A stretch of 64,000 bases of DNA from Dongia rigui (lineage in GTDB: Bacteria; Pseudomonadota; Alphaproteobacteria; Dongiales; Dongiaceae). Below the pieces are notes generated by a model. The model ran no database searches. It saw only the letters and a program-made list of their open reading frames with translations, and was not told where the DNA came from. The stretch's first letter is position 1; each line of letters begins with the position of its first letter. Shown here in pieces: positions 36,631-45,947 of this stretch. Where the stretch lies: contig NZ_JAXCLX010000001.1 of NCBI RefSeq assembly GCF_034044635.1, forward strand, positions 1,054,001 to 1,118,000, read 5' to 3'. A program made the position numbers and the translations under genes.

Positions 36631-37815
36631 TCAATGCGGCCGGCGCAGTTCTTTCAGCGCACCATCCAGTCCATCCAGCGTCAGCGGGAACATGCGTTCC
36701 CCCATCATCTGCTTCAGCAGTTTCAAGGACGCTGTATAGCCCCAGTGATGCGTGTCCTTGGGGTTGATCCAGGCAGCCTTGGGATAATGCTTCAGCAGCC
36801 GCTCCATCCAAACGGCGCCAGCCTCCTCATTCCAATGCTCGACCGAACCGCCGGCATGGGTGATCTCATAGGGGCTCATGGTCGCATCGCCGACGATGAT
36901 CAGGCACCAATCGGGCCCGTAGGTGTTCATCACCGTGGTCGTCGCGGTGAAGTCGTCATAGCGCCGCCGATTGGAGCGCCACAGCTTCTCATAGGGGCAG
37001 TTGTGGAAATAGAACGTCTCGAGATGCTTGAACTCCGATTTCGCGGCTGAAAACAGCTGCGCCGATTCCTCGATATGGTCGTCCATCGACCCGCCGATAT
37101 CGAGGAGGAGGAGCACCTTCACCTTGTTGCGCCGTTCGGGGCGCAAGTGGAGATCAAGCACGCCGCCATTGGCGGCCGTCGCGCGGATCGTGCCACCGAG
37201 ATCAAGCTCGCTCGCCTCGCCCTCGCGGCCCCAGCGGCGCAGGCGCCGCAGCGCCAGCTTGATGCCGCGCGTGCCCAGCTCCACCTCGCCATCGAGATCC
37301 TTGAACTCGCGCTTGTCCCAGACCTTCACCGCGCTGCGATGGCGCGATTCCTTCTGGCCGATGCGCACACCTTCCGGGTTATAGCCATAGGCGCCGAAAG
37401 GCGAGGTGCCGGCGGTGCCGATCCATTTCGACCCACCCTCATGGCGCTTCTGCTGTTCTGCCAAGCGCTGGCGCAGGGTCTCCATCAGCTTCTCGAAGCC
37501 GCCCAGCGATTTGATCGCCGCCATTTCTTCCGCGCTCAGATACTTCTCGGCCAGTTTTTTGAGCCATTCTTCGGGGATTTCGGCCAGCAGATCCTCTGAG
37601 ACGCCGGCAAGGCCCTGGAAATAGAGCGCAAAGACGCGGTCGAAACGATCGACCAGCCGCTCGTCCTTCACCAATGTGGCGCGAGCGAGGTAATAGAAAT
37701 CCTCGACATCCAGCACCGCCACCTGGTGCCGCATGGCCTTGAGCAGGGTCAGGTATTCGGTGAGGCTGACCGCCACACCTTCATTGCGCAAGGAGGTGAT
37801 GAAGCCCGCGAACAT
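36631..37815 (-). CDS. VWA domain protein, CoxE-like
   Basis: 394-residue protein of the VWA_CoxE family, which works with MoxR ATPases in metal-centre or complex assembly. The MIDAS region reads LLLLDIGGSMDDHI; the first serine of the usual DxSxS is replaced by glycine, as in this subfamily. CLIIVGDATMSPYE carries a later metal-site acidic residue. The start matches the family (MFAGFITSLRNEGVAVSLTE). It follows the MoxR gene by 19 bases. No carbon monoxide dehydrogenase genes are near, so its client is unknown. Confidence 0.9.
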   Translation of the reverse strand: MFAGFITSLRNEGVAVSLTEYLTLLKAMRHQVAVLDVEDFYYLARATLVKDERLVDRFDRVFALYFQGLAGVSEDLLAEIPEEWLKKLAEKYLSAEEMAAIKSLGGFEKLMETLRQRLAEQQKRHEGGSKWIGTAGTSPFGAYGYNPEGVRIGQKESRHRSAVKVWDKREFKDLDGEVELGTRGIKLALRRLRRWGREGEASELDLGGTIRATAANGGVLDLHLRPERRNKVKVLLLLDIGGSMDDHIEESAQLFSAAKSEFKHLETFYFHNCPYEKLWRSNRRRYDDFTATTTVMNTYGPDWCLIIVGDATMSPYEITHAGGSVEHWNEEAGAVWMERLLKHYPKAAWINPKDTHHWGYTASLKLLKQMMGERMFPLTLDGLDGALKELRRPH

Positions 37816-37834
37816 CGCCGCTACCGACCGCCCA

Positions 37835-38689
37835 TCATTGACCGCGGCGCGCCAGGAACGCGACGCGCTCGAAGAGATGCACGTCCTGCTCGTTCTTCAA
37901 GAGTGCGCCATAGAGGGGCGGCACCACCATCTTGGGATCGTTCGATTTCAGGATCTCGGCCGGAATGTCGTCGACCATCAACAGCTTCAGCCAATCCAGC
38001 AATTCGGACGTTGCCGGCTTCTTCTTCAAGCCCGGCACCTCGCGGATATCGAAGAACAGATTGAGCGCCTCGCGCACCAGATCGTTTTTGATGTTGGGAT
38101 GATGCGCCGCCACGATCTTCTCCATCGTGGCGCGATCGGGGAAGCGGATGAAATGGAAGAAGCAGCGGCGCAGGAAGGCGTCCGGCAGTTCCTTTTCGTT
38201 GTTCGAGGTAATGATCACCAGCGGGCGGAACTTTGCCTTCACCGTCTCCTTCGTCTCGTAGACGAAGAATTCCATGCGGTCGAGTTCCTGCAGCAGGTCG
38301 TTGGGGAATTCGATATCCGCCTTGTCGATCTCATCGATCAGCAGCACGACTTGACGGTCGGCGGCGAACGCCTCCCACAGCTTGCCCTTGACGATGTAGT
38401 TCGCGATGTCATGAACCTTGGCCTCGCCCAGTTGCCCGTCACGCAAGCGCGCGACCGCGTCATATTCATAAAGCCCCTGCGCCGCCTTGGTGGTCGATTT
38501 CACATGCCATTCGATGAGCGGCAGTCCCAAGGCCTGCGCCACCTCGCGCGCCAGCACGGTCTTCCCCGTCCCCGGCTCGCCCTTGACCAGCAAAGGCCGC
38601 TCCAGCGTCATCGCCGCATTCACCGCAATCTCCAGGTCGCGGGTCGTGATATAACTGTCGGTACCGGTGAACTTGGCGGGCCTGGTCAT
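37835..38689 (-). CDS. MoxR family AAA+ ATPase
   Basis: 284 residues from the ATG at 38689, with AGGGAAC 8 bases upstream; longer starts at 38710 or 38830 are less likely. Walker A is GEPGTGKT, Walker B VVLLIDEIDKAD, sensor 1 PLVIITSNNEKELP and the arginine finger region FLRRCFFH. MoxR proteins act as chaperones with VWA partners, here the gene directly downstream. The pair is likely one operon. Confidence 0.94.
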   Translation of the reverse strand: MTRPAKFTGTDSYITTRDLEIAVNAAMTLERPLLVKGEPGTGKTVLAREVAQALGLPLIEWHVKSTTKAAQGLYEYDAVARLRDGQLGEAKVHDIANYIVKGKLWEAFAADRQVVLLIDEIDKADIEFPNDLLQELDRMEFFVYETKETVKAKFRPLVIITSNNEKELPDAFLRRCFFHFIRFPDRATMEKIVAAHHPNIKNDLVREALNLFFDIREVPGLKKKPATSELLDWLKLLMVDDIPAEILKSNDPKMVVPPLYGALLKNEQDVHLFERVAFLARRGQ

Positions 38690-38979
38690 CGATGTTCCCT
38701 GAAATGCCATTGCAAAAATCCTATGTACGGCGGCGATAATCACCGGCTTCCGGATCGGGATCAAGAAATGACCAAATTGCCCTGATCTGCCGGCGGCACC
38801 CGCGCGACACGCGACAGATCGTGGCCGCACCCAGGCTTCTATTCCACAATGTCAAAATTTTCCGGCGAAATGCTCTGCGCAGGGAAAACGAGAATATCAG
38901 AGAAACCCGATAAACGCTTGAACTTGGCCGTGCTTTAGGTACATCTGTCATTGTAAAGAACAACTGCCGGGATGACCGA

Positions 38980-41592
38980 GTGAGCTGGGTTTCGCAACTA
39001 CGGCATCGTCTCCTGATCCTTATCCTGCTGGTGCTGCTGCCGGCAGCCATCATCATTGCCTTCGACGTCATCGAGGTCCGCACCCGTCAGGTGAAGGCCG
39101 CCGAGTTGCAGGGCCGGCAACTCGCCCAATCCATCACCGGCACGCTCGACCGCGCCATTTCCCATGTCGAAGGCACGCTCGATCTGCTGGCGCAGCTGCC
39201 CGAGGTACGCAACCTCTCGACAGCCGCCTGCTCCACGCTCCTCACCCAGGTCGCCCAAGCCCAGCCCCGTTACGCCAATATCATCGCGACAAATCCCCAG
39301 GGTGACGCGGTCTGTGCCAGCAACCCGAAGGCGGTCGGCGTTTCCGCTGCCGACCGGCCATGGTTCCAGCAGGTTCTGGCGACGCGCAGCTTCACGATCG
39401 GCGATTATGCGATCGGGCGCGTCTCGCACCGGCCGATCCTGGGTTTCGGCGCCCCCCTCTATAATGCCGGCAATGAGTTTACCGGCGTCGTTTATGCCTC
39501 GCTCGACCTCGGCTGGTTCGGCGCGCACGACATCGCCGAAGGTCTGCCCGCCAATGCGACCTTCACCCTCATCGACCAGAATGGCGTGGTCATGGTGCGC
39601 TATCCGGATGACGGCAATTGGGCATCGAAATCGATCGCGGACACATCCCTTTTTGCCGCCCTCAAGGCGACGGCCAACACGACCGACATCGCCGTGGCCG
39701 ACCTGGACGGGTCCAGCACATTCTTTCATCTGGTCAAATCGCAGCGTAGCCCAGGAGCGGCACCGATCTATCTGGCGGTCGGCCTCGATCTCGGTCCGGA
39801 GCTGGCGTCGATCAACCACAATATCGCCATCAAGGTCGCGTTGCTGCTGGCAGCGGCCGCGGCGATCACGGCCTTCTCCTTCTTGACAAGCACGCGGATG
39901 ATTTCACGCCCGGTTCAGACCCTGGTCGATCTCAGTTCGCGCATTGCCGGCGGCGATTTCAGCGTGCGCAGCGGTCTGGCGCATGACAGCAGCGAGTTTG
40001 GCCATCTTGCCAAAAGCCTCGACAGCATGGCGGGCGAACTGGAGCGCCACCAGGCTGAACTTGAGGAGCAGCAGGATTACATGCGCGCCGTCCTCGACAA
40101 CATGTCGGAGATGGTATTCTGCTTCGACACGGACGGGCGTGTCGTCTTCATGAATGGTGCCGCCCGCGCCCTGGGCTTGCCAGAGGATGCGCTCACCTAT
40201 CGGGAATTGATCTCGGCAACCGATGCGCTGCTCGACCGCAACCTCGTGCCGCTCCCGTTTGAGCAGATCCCCATCGTCCGCGTCATGAACGGCGAGACGG
40301 TGGTCAATGCCGAGATCAACGTCCGCATCAACAAGGATGGCTCAATCCTCACCCACCTCCTCAACGGCCAGAAGATCGTCGACGAGCATGGCCGGCGTGT
40401 CGGTGCCGTTCTGGCGGTGCGCGACATCACCACCTTGCGCGCGACCGAAGCCACCCTGCGCCAATCGCAGAAGCTGGAGGCGATCGGCCAGCTCACCGGT
40501 GGCATCGCCCATGATTTCAACAATCTGCTAGGCGTCATCATCGGCAGCATCGACACGCTGATGCCGCACCTTTCAAAACCCGACGACATCGACCTCGCCA
40601 ATGAGGCTCTCAATGGCGCCTTGCGCGGCGCGGCACTCACGCGGCAGATGCTGGCCTTCGCCCGACGCCAGGCGCTCAATCCGGGGATTCTCAACCTGGG
40701 TGAGCATCTGCCGCAGATCGCCACCATGATGCGCCGGACTCTGGGCGAGAACATCGTGGTGACGACGCATTATTCGCCGGATCTTTGGGCCTGCCTGGTC
40801 GATGCCGGCCAACTCGACAACGTGTTGCTCAATTTCGCCATCAACGCCCGCGATGCGATGCCGGAAGGCGGCCATCTCACCATCGAGGTAGGCAATGCCG
40901 TGCTCGATGCGCATTATGCCGACAGCAATGCCGAGGTGGCGTCGGGCGAATATGTCCGCATCGCCGTCACCGATGACGGCATCGGCATTCCACCAGAACT
41001 CCTTGGCCGCATCATGGAGCCGTTCTTCACCACCAAGGAACCCGGCAAGGGCACCGGTCTTGGCCTCAGCATGGCCTTCGGTTTCGCCAAGCAATCCGGC
41101 GGACATCTCAAGGTCTATAGCGAACCGGGCCACGGCACGACGGTCAATCTCTATCTGCCGCGTGCCATGTCGCCCGGTCGAGCCGCGACGATCGACAGCA
41201 TCGAGCGACCGGCTCCCAAGGGTGCCGAGCGCGTTCTGCTGGTCGACGACAATGAAGCCGTGCGCAAGACGGCCGCCCGCCTGCTGACCGATCTCGGCTA
41301 TCAGGTGACCGAGGCGGCGAGCGGTCCCGAAGCTCTGCAGATTCTCGCCCGCGAGAGCGGCATCGACGTGCTGTTCTCGGACGTCGTCATGCCGGGTGGG
41401 ATCAGCGGCTTCGATCTTGCTTCCCAGGCGGAGCAGCTGTATCCGCGCCTCAAGGTTCTCCTCGTGACGGGCTTTGCCGAGGCAGCTGTCCGCACCAGCG
41501 TCGCCAAGGCGCGCAACGTGGCACTGATGAGCAAGCCCTACCGCCGCCATGAACTGGCCGAACGCCTGCGCGCGTTACTCGACAATTCTTGA
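38980..41592 (+). CDS. Hybrid sensor histidine kinase (Cache-HAMP-PAS-HisKA-HATPase-REC)
   Basis: 870 residues from a GTG. Order: membrane helix 10-28, periplasmic double-Cache-like sensor about 30-275, second helix about 287-308, HAMP 310-360, PAS about 375-475, HisKA with phosphorylated H511 in GGIAHDFNNLLG, HATPase with FAINARDAMPEGG and PGKGTGLGLSMAFGF, and a receiver with D801 in LFSDVVMPGG. The HDFNNLL form is typical of the NtrB-like hybrid kinases common in this group. The signal is unknown. A single-domain response regulator follows 20 bases downstream and is the likely phosphorelay partner. Confidence 0.93.
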   Translation: MSWVSQLRHRLLILILLVLLPAAIIIAFDVIEVRTRQVKAAELQGRQLAQSITGTLDRAISHVEGTLDLLAQLPEVRNLSTAACSTLLTQVAQAQPRYANIIATNPQGDAVCASNPKAVGVSAADRPWFQQVLATRSFTIGDYAIGRVSHRPILGFGAPLYNAGNEFTGVVYASLDLGWFGAHDIAEGLPANATFTLIDQNGVVMVRYPDDGNWASKSIADTSLFAALKATANTTDIAVADLDGSSTFFHLVKSQRSPGAAPIYLAVGLDLGPELASINHNIAIKVALLLAAAAAITAFSFLTSTRMISRPVQTLVDLSSRIAGGDFSVRSGLAHDSSEFGHLAKSLDSMAGELERHQAELEEQQDYMRAVLDNMSEMVFCFDTDGRVVFMNGAARALGLPEDALTYRELISATDALLDRNLVPLPFEQIPIVRVMNGETVVNAEINVRINKDGSILTHLLNGQKIVDEHGRRVGAVLAVRDITTLRATEATLRQSQKLEAIGQLTGGIAHDFNNLLGVIIGSIDTLMPHLSKPDDIDLANEALNGALRGAALTRQMLAFARRQALNPGILNLGEHLPQIATMMRRTLGENIVVTTHYSPDLWACLVDAGQLDNVLLNFAINARDAMPEGGHLTIEVGNAVLDAHYADSNAEVASGEYVRIAVTDDGIGIPPELLGRIMEPFFTTKEPGKGTGLGLSMAFGFAKQSGGHLKVYSEPGHGTTVNLYLPRAMSPGRAATIDSIERPAPKGAERVLLVDDNEAVRKTAARLLTDLGYQVTEAASGPEALQILARESGIDVLFSDVVMPGGISGFDLASQAEQLYPRLKVLLVTGFAEAAVRTSVAKARNVALMSKPYRRHELAERLRALLDNS

Positions 41593-41612
41593 TTTCAATC
41601 GCTGGCGTCAAG

Positions 41613-42023
41613 ATGAACGAAGAGACCAAAGTAAAGCAGAAGACCGTCATGGTCATTGATGACGACGAAGCCATCTTGCGCATGATCGCTCGCATGCTGG
41701 CGGAATCGGACTATCACTGCCTGACCTATAGCGACGCCCAGGCGGCCCTCGACGATCTCGGCCACCGTGCCGTGCATCTTGTCATAACCGACATCATCAT
41801 GCCGGGAATGGAGGGAATAGAAGTCATCCTCAATCTGCGGGCCATGTTGCCGGACCTGCCGATCATCGCCATTTCCGGCGGCGGGCGCAGCAATCGTGAC
41901 GATGTGCTGCATCTGGCCCACCAGCTGGGCGCCAGCAGGATTCTGGCCAAGCCTTTCACCCGCGGGGAATTGCTGGGGGCCATCGATGCCCAGATTGCTG
42001 CCAGCCGTCCTGCAGGGACTTGA
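41613..42023 (+). CDS. Single-domain response regulator
   Basis: 136 residues from the ATG at 41613; a TTG at 41589 that overlaps the kinase stop is the alternative. It is a lone receiver domain: acidic pocket DDDEA (16-20), phosphoacceptor D60 in LVITDIIMPGMEG, and the conserved lysine in RILAKPFTRGEL. It has no output domain, so it probably acts as a phosphotransfer intermediate or by protein contact. It is co-transcribed with the hybrid kinase. Confidence 0.92.
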   Translation: MNEETKVKQKTVMVIDDDEAILRMIARMLAESDYHCLTYSDAQAALDDLGHRAVHLVITDIIMPGMEGIEVILNLRAMLPDLPIIAISGGGRSNRDDVLHLAHQLGASRILAKPFTRGELLGAIDAQIAASRPAGT

Positions 42024-42055
42024 CCCGCAGTGCCAGGCATACGATCTCTAGTCCC

Positions 42056-42400
42056 ATGACAGATTCCCCCACGGCGGCGCGCCTTGCCCGCTTCAAGATC
42101 GGCGACATCGTCAAACACCGCGTCTATCCGTTTCGGGGCGTGATCTTCGATGTCGACCCGGTCTTTGCCAACACCGAGGAATGGCTGCAATCCATTCCGG
42201 CCGAGATCCGGCCGCGCCGCGACCAGCCCTTCTATCACCTCCTCGCCGAGAACGCGGAGGCGACCTATGTCGCCTATGTCTCTGAGCAGAACCTGCTGCC
42301 AGACGACAGCGGCAAGCCCTGCAGGCATCCGATGATCCGCGACTTGTTCTTCGGGCCGGAAGCCGGCGCCTATCACCGCAAGGAAACGCGGCTCAACTGA
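42056..42400 (+). CDS. hspQ: Heat shock protein HspQ
   Basis: 114 residues from the ATG at 42056. It contains the YccV/HspQ fold with ARFKIGDIVKHRVYPFRGV and FDVDPVFANTEEW at the N-terminus, and QPFYHLLAENAEATYVAYV and SEQNLLPD later. In E. coli it is a hemimethylated-DNA-binding, Lon-substrate-enhancing heat-shock protein (about 105 residues). It lies 32 bases after the response regulator and may share its transcript. Confidence 0.94.
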   Translation: MTDSPTAARLARFKIGDIVKHRVYPFRGVIFDVDPVFANTEEWLQSIPAEIRPRRDQPFYHLLAENAEATYVAYVSEQNLLPDDSGKPCRHPMIRDLFFGPEAGAYHRKETRLN

Positions 42401-42418
42401 ATGCCTCCGGAATGCCCC

Positions 42419-42447
42419 TTGACGTTGGAACAAGAATGGAACATAAA
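42419..42447 (+). promoter_or_regulatory. SOS promoter: LexA box within -35/-10 spacer
   Basis: The -35 TTGACG (42419-42424) and -10-like CATAAA (42442-42447) are separated by 17 bases. Inside and touching the spacer lies GAAC-N7-GAAC (42428-42442), the reverse complement of the alphaproteobacterial LexA consensus GTTC-N7-GTTC, with both half sites exact. LexA bound here would block RNA polymerase, giving DNA-damage induction. The transcript would start near 42454 and serve the 28-codon gene at 42480. Confidence 0.8.
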
Positions 42448-42479
42448 GGGTCCATAGACGATACAACGGGAGCAGGATC

Positions 42480-42566
42480 ATGGCCTACGGCCTCAAGAAT
42501 GCCATCGAAGCGATCGCTTTTTCCGCCCTCATGATGTTGATTCTGGCACTGCCCAGCTTGGCTTGA
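42480..42566 (+). CDS. SOS-controlled small membrane peptide, 28 residues
   Basis: ATG at 42480 and TGA at 42564-42566. The ribosome site GGGAGCAGG lies about 4-12 bases upstream. The peptide begins MAYGLKNAIEA and then runs hydrophobic to the end (IAFSALMMLILALPSLA), enough for one membrane helix; the N-terminus has one lysine and should face the cytoplasm. It sits 33 bases downstream of a perfect LexA box in a strong promoter context. Size and control match SidA, the 29-residue SOS-induced division inhibitor of Caulobacter, but I cannot show sequence homology. Too short to be found by ordinary gene calling. Confidence 0.7.
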   Translation: MAYGLKNAIEAIAFSALMMLILALPSLA

Positions 42567-42728
42567 GGCGGCGCTTCGGCGCTTGGCCGGGGCGATTAAT
42601 ATCTATTTTTGACAATGCCTTAGGTTGATTTCAGCTTTCTGCGGACCCATTGGGGGCGACAGAATCGCGGGGCTTTCGTTATCTTGGCGCCCAGAGCGCC
42701 ATAGAATGAACAAGGCCCCGCTGCTGTG

Positions 42729-44024
42729 ATGGATCTGACGACGCATTGGAGCGGCCTTGCCGTTCTCTTCATCTTCGCCGCCGCCTACTTCCTCGTGATC
42801 TGCGAGGAAGTGATCGAGATGCGCAAATCGAAGCCCGTCCTGGTCGCGGCGGGCCTCATTTGGGCGCTGGTCGCGATCGGCTACGACGCCGCCGGGGCAG
42901 CGGAGGCGGCGCATGTCGCGGTTAACCAGATCATCCTCGAATATGGCGAACTGCTGCTCTTCCTGCTGGTCGCCATCACCTATGTGAACACGCTGGAGGA
43001 ACGGCGCGTCTTTGATGTGCTGAGGGCCAGGCTCGTGGCGCTGGGCCTTGGCTACCGCGCGCTCTTTTGGCTGACCGGGGCCATCGCCTTTCCCCTCTCG
43101 GCCGTGCTCGACAACCTCACCACCGCTCTGGTGATGGGGGCGGTGGTGCTGGCTGTGGGGGCTGGCTCCCGTGCCTTCATCGCCCTGGGCTGCATCAACA
43201 TCGTCGTGGCGGCCAATGCCGGCGGCGCCTTTTCGCCCTTCGGCGATATCACCACATTGATGGTGTGGCAGGCGGGGAAGCTCGGCTTCTGGGATTTCTT
43301 CGATCTGTTCCTGCCCTCGCTCGTCAACTGGCTGGTGCCGGCGGCGCTGATGCATTTTGCCCTGCCGCCGGGCAAGCCCGCGCCGCGGCAGGAACGGGTG
43401 CGACCGAAGCCCGGGTCCATCGGCGTCATCCTGCTCTTTGCCGCCACCATCGCCACCGCCGTCGCCTTCAAGAACTTCCTGCATTTGCCGCCCGCCATCG
43501 GCATGATGCTGGGGCTCGGTTACTTGCAGATCTGGGCCTATTACCTCAACCGCCTAGGCAAGCGCCGCGACAATTCGGACATGCTGCTTGATTCCTTCAA
43601 GGAGATTCAGCGGGTGGAGTTTGACACCCTGCTGTTCTTCTTCGGCATCATCTTCGCGGTGGGCGGGCTTGGCGCCATGGGCTATCTCGCCGTCACATCG
43701 AAGATCCTCTATGCGGGCCTGGGGCCCACGACGGCCAATATCGTCATCGGCGCCCTCTCTGCCATCGTCGACAACATCCCGCTGATGTTCGCGGTCCTCA
43801 AGATGGACCCCGCCATGACCAACGGGCAATGGCTGCTGGTGACGCTGACCTGTGGTGTCGGCGGCTCGATCCTCTCCATAGGGTCAGCGGCCGGCGTCGC
43901 CCTGATGGGCCAGGCGCGCGGCAGCTATACCTTCTTTGCCCATCTCAAATGGAGCTGGGCGGTGGCGGCCGGCTATGGCGCTTCGATCCTGGTTCATCGT
44001 TTCGTCAACGCCGCGCTTTTCTGA
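42729..44024 (+). CDS. nhaD: NhaD-type Na+/H+ antiporter
   Basis: 431 residues from the ATG at 42729; a GTG directly before it at 42726 would add one residue. About twelve membrane helices of the ion transporter superfamily. Diagnostic NhaD segments are SAVLDNLTTALVMGA, NAGGAFSPFGDITTLMVW and SAIVDNIPLMFAVL, each with membrane acidic residues and paired DN motifs. Expected to expel sodium or lithium in exchange for protons. The intergenic region upstream (162 bases) contains TTGACA at 42608-42613 and a TGGCGC/GCGCCA hairpin, neither clearly assigned. nhaA follows 8 bases downstream. Confidence 0.92.
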   Translation: MDLTTHWSGLAVLFIFAAAYFLVICEEVIEMRKSKPVLVAAGLIWALVAIGYDAAGAAEAAHVAVNQIILEYGELLLFLLVAITYVNTLEERRVFDVLRARLVALGLGYRALFWLTGAIAFPLSAVLDNLTTALVMGAVVLAVGAGSRAFIALGCINIVVAANAGGAFSPFGDITTLMVWQAGKLGFWDFFDLFLPSLVNWLVPAALMHFALPPGKPAPRQERVRPKPGSIGVILLFAATIATAVAFKNFLHLPPAIGMMLGLGYLQIWAYYLNRLGKRRDNSDMLLDSFKEIQRVEFDTLLFFFGIIFAVGGLGAMGYLAVTSKILYAGLGPTTANIVIGALSAIVDNIPLMFAVLKMDPAMTNGQWLLVTLTCGVGGSILSIGSAAGVALMGQARGSYTFFAHLKWSWAVAAGYGASILVHRFVNAALF

Positions 44025-44032
44025 GGGGCCGC

Positions 44033-45196
44033 ATGAATCCGTTGCGCCAGTTCCTGCAGCTTGAATCGAGCGGTGGCATCCTGCTGCTCCTGGCAGCCGT
44101 CCTTGCCCTCATCTGCGACAACAGCGCGCTTTCCGGGCTCTATCAGGGGTTTCTCAATCTGCCCTTCGGCGTGACGCTGGGCCAGGTCGGGCTGGTGAAA
44201 CCGCTGCTGCTGTGGATCAATGACGGCTTGATGGCGATCTTCTTCTTCCTGGTCGGGCTGGAGATCAAGCGCGAGGTTCTGGCAGGCGAGTTGTCGTCAC
44301 CAGCCCAGGCGAGCCTCCCCGGCATCGCCGCTTTGGGCGGCATGGCCCTCCCCGCCCTCGTCTATTGCCTCGTCAACCGGGCGAGCCCGGAATATCTCGC
44401 CGGCTGGGCCATACCGGCCGCCACCGACATCGCCTTCGCCCTTGCCGTCCTCACATTGCTTGGCGACCGTGTGCCCGCCAGCCTCAAGGTCTTCCTGCTG
44501 GCGCTTGCCATCACCGACGATCTGGGCGCCATCATCATCATCGCGGTGTTCTACACTGCCGATCTGTCGCTGATATCATTGGGCCTTGCCGCCATCGGCC
44601 TTGCCGGCCTCCTCGTCCTCAACCGCATGAATGTCCGGCGCATCACGCCCTATGTCCTCATCGGCATCTTCATCTGGGTTTGCGTGCTGAAATCGGGCGT
44701 GCATGCGACCTTGGCCGGTGTCGCCGTCGCCTTCTTCATCCCCTTCAAGGGCGAGGCGGATACCGAACACAGCCCGCTGCGGCGCGCCGAGCATGGCCTT
44801 CACCCCTGGGTCAGCTTCGCCATCATGCCGATCTTCGCCTTCGCCAACGCGGGCGTCTCGCTGAGCGGTGTCTCGACGGAGACCCTGCTGCACCCGCTCA
44901 CCCTCGGCATCGCGCTGGGCCTTTTCCTCGGCAAGCAGGCGGGGGTGCTCGGCGCCGTTCTCATCGGCGTTGCCTTGCGCCTGTGCCAGCGTCCCAGTGG
45001 CGCAAGCTGGGCGCAGATCTATGGCGTGGCGCTCCTGACCGGCATCGGCTTCACCATGTCGCTTTTCATCGGCGGGTTGGCCTTTCCCGATCCGGCCCTG
45101 GCGGCGGAAATTCGCCTCGGCGTCATCGGCGGCTCGCTGCTCTCGGCCGTGCTCGGCTTTGTCGTGCTGCGCCTCACTTCGGCAGCAAAGACCTGA
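44033..45196 (+). CDS. nhaA: NhaA-type Na+/H+ antiporter
   Basis: 387 residues from the ATG at 44033, after GAGGGG; the upstream frame is an nhaD shadow. The transport aspartates are D162-D163 in AITDDLGAIIIIAVFY, and D132 in PAATDIAFALAVL corresponds to the Na+-site support residue. GLEIKREVLAGEL near 75-87 is another family mark. Electrogenic exchange of two protons for one sodium is known for the family. It forms a tandem with nhaD, giving two unrelated antiporters in one unit. Its 3' end overlaps the convergent protease gene by 23 bases. Confidence 0.95.
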   Translation: MNPLRQFLQLESSGGILLLLAAVLALICDNSALSGLYQGFLNLPFGVTLGQVGLVKPLLLWINDGLMAIFFFLVGLEIKREVLAGELSSPAQASLPGIAALGGMALPALVYCLVNRASPEYLAGWAIPAATDIAFALAVLTLLGDRVPASLKVFLLALAITDDLGAIIIIAVFYTADLSLISLGLAAIGLAGLLVLNRMNVRRITPYVLIGIFIWVCVLKSGVHATLAGVAVAFFIPFKGEADTEHSPLRRAEHGLHPWVSFAIMPIFAFANAGVSLSGVSTETLLHPLTLGIALGLFLGKQAGVLGAVLIGVALRLCQRPSGASWAQIYGVALLTGIGFTMSLFIGGLAFPDPALAAEIRLGVIGGSLLSAVLGFVVLRLTSAAKT

Positions 45197-45944
45197 AGGT
45201 CCAGACGGGCACCGCGGCCCCCTTCTCGCTCTTGTCCTTCAGCGTCAGGACACCCGAGAGCACGCCGACGATCTCGGCCTTGTCGTCCTCGATCCGCAGC
45301 AGCGGCCCGCCCGAGGCACCAAAGGTCGTGTCGCAGTCATGGATCAGCAGCGGTCGCTCGGCGAGCGTCCCCAGCAGGCGGCAGCCCTGGTGTGTCATCA
45401 GGATTTCCGACCAGTCGCCGTTATAGCCGGCAGCACTGACCCCGGCTTTGCCCTGTCCGCCGATGATCGCCTGCGCCGCCCCCGGCGCCAGCGGCACCGG
45501 CTTCAGTTTCAGCTTCTGGTCCAGCGTGATGATCGCCCAGTCATGTGTCATCTGCTGGAGACTGGCCGCATTGGTCGGATCGTATTGTGGGTCATGCGTG
45601 AAGCTCCTCCCCCGCGCATGGGCCGCAAAAGAACCGCGGTCGTAGCCAGCCACGAAATGCACTTCGAAGGGCACGGTCCAACGCCCGTCATTCTGATTGT
45701 ACAGGCAATGGGCGGCGGTCAGGACCTTATCGGCCGCAATCAGCGTGCCGGTGCAATGCCCGCCCACCTCGCGGTTGATGCGGCCGATGGCGATCCATGG
45801 CCAGACCTTCGAATCGACCCGGATGCGGTTGTCCTCGCCCTCGATACCGATCTTGGGGAGCGGCGGCAGGCCGGACGTCTGCGCCAGGGCCGGGCTTGCG
45901 CCGATGGCGATGAGTGCCGCCAGCCAAACATGAGCGAGGCGCAC
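45174..45944 (-). CDS. Secreted trypsin-like serine protease (S1 family)
   Basis: 256 residues with a signal peptide (1-21, cleavage ALA-Q). The catalytic triad is H79 in LTAAHC, D135 in THDWAIITL and S211 in TFGASGGPLL. Cysteines at the TAAHC motif and elsewhere (CRLLG, HDCDTTF) could form disulfides. It belongs to the V8/trypsin-like group of short periplasmic or secreted proteases with no PDZ domain, unlike DegP. It is preceded (45948) by a small membrane protein gene with only 3 bases between them, and it overlaps nhaA tail to tail. Confidence 0.9.
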   Translation of the reverse strand: MRLAHVWLAALIAIGASPALAQTSGLPPLPKIGIEGEDNRIRVDSKVWPWIAIGRINREVGGHCTGTLIAADKVLTAAHCLYNQNDGRWTVPFEVHFVAGYDRGSFAAHARGRSFTHDPQYDPTNAASLQQMTHDWAIITLDQKLKLKPVPLAPGAAQAIIGGQGKAGVSAAGYNGDWSEILMTHQGCRLLGTLAERPLLIHDCDTTFGASGGPLLRIEDDKAEIVGVLSGVLTLKDKSEKGAAVPVWTFRSLLPK

Positions 45945-45947
45945 GGT

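Noticed and set aside
38919-38950. Possible promoter TTGAAC with TACATC before the hybrid kinase
   Set aside because: The match is weak and spacing is only 16 bases, so I did not list it as a feature.
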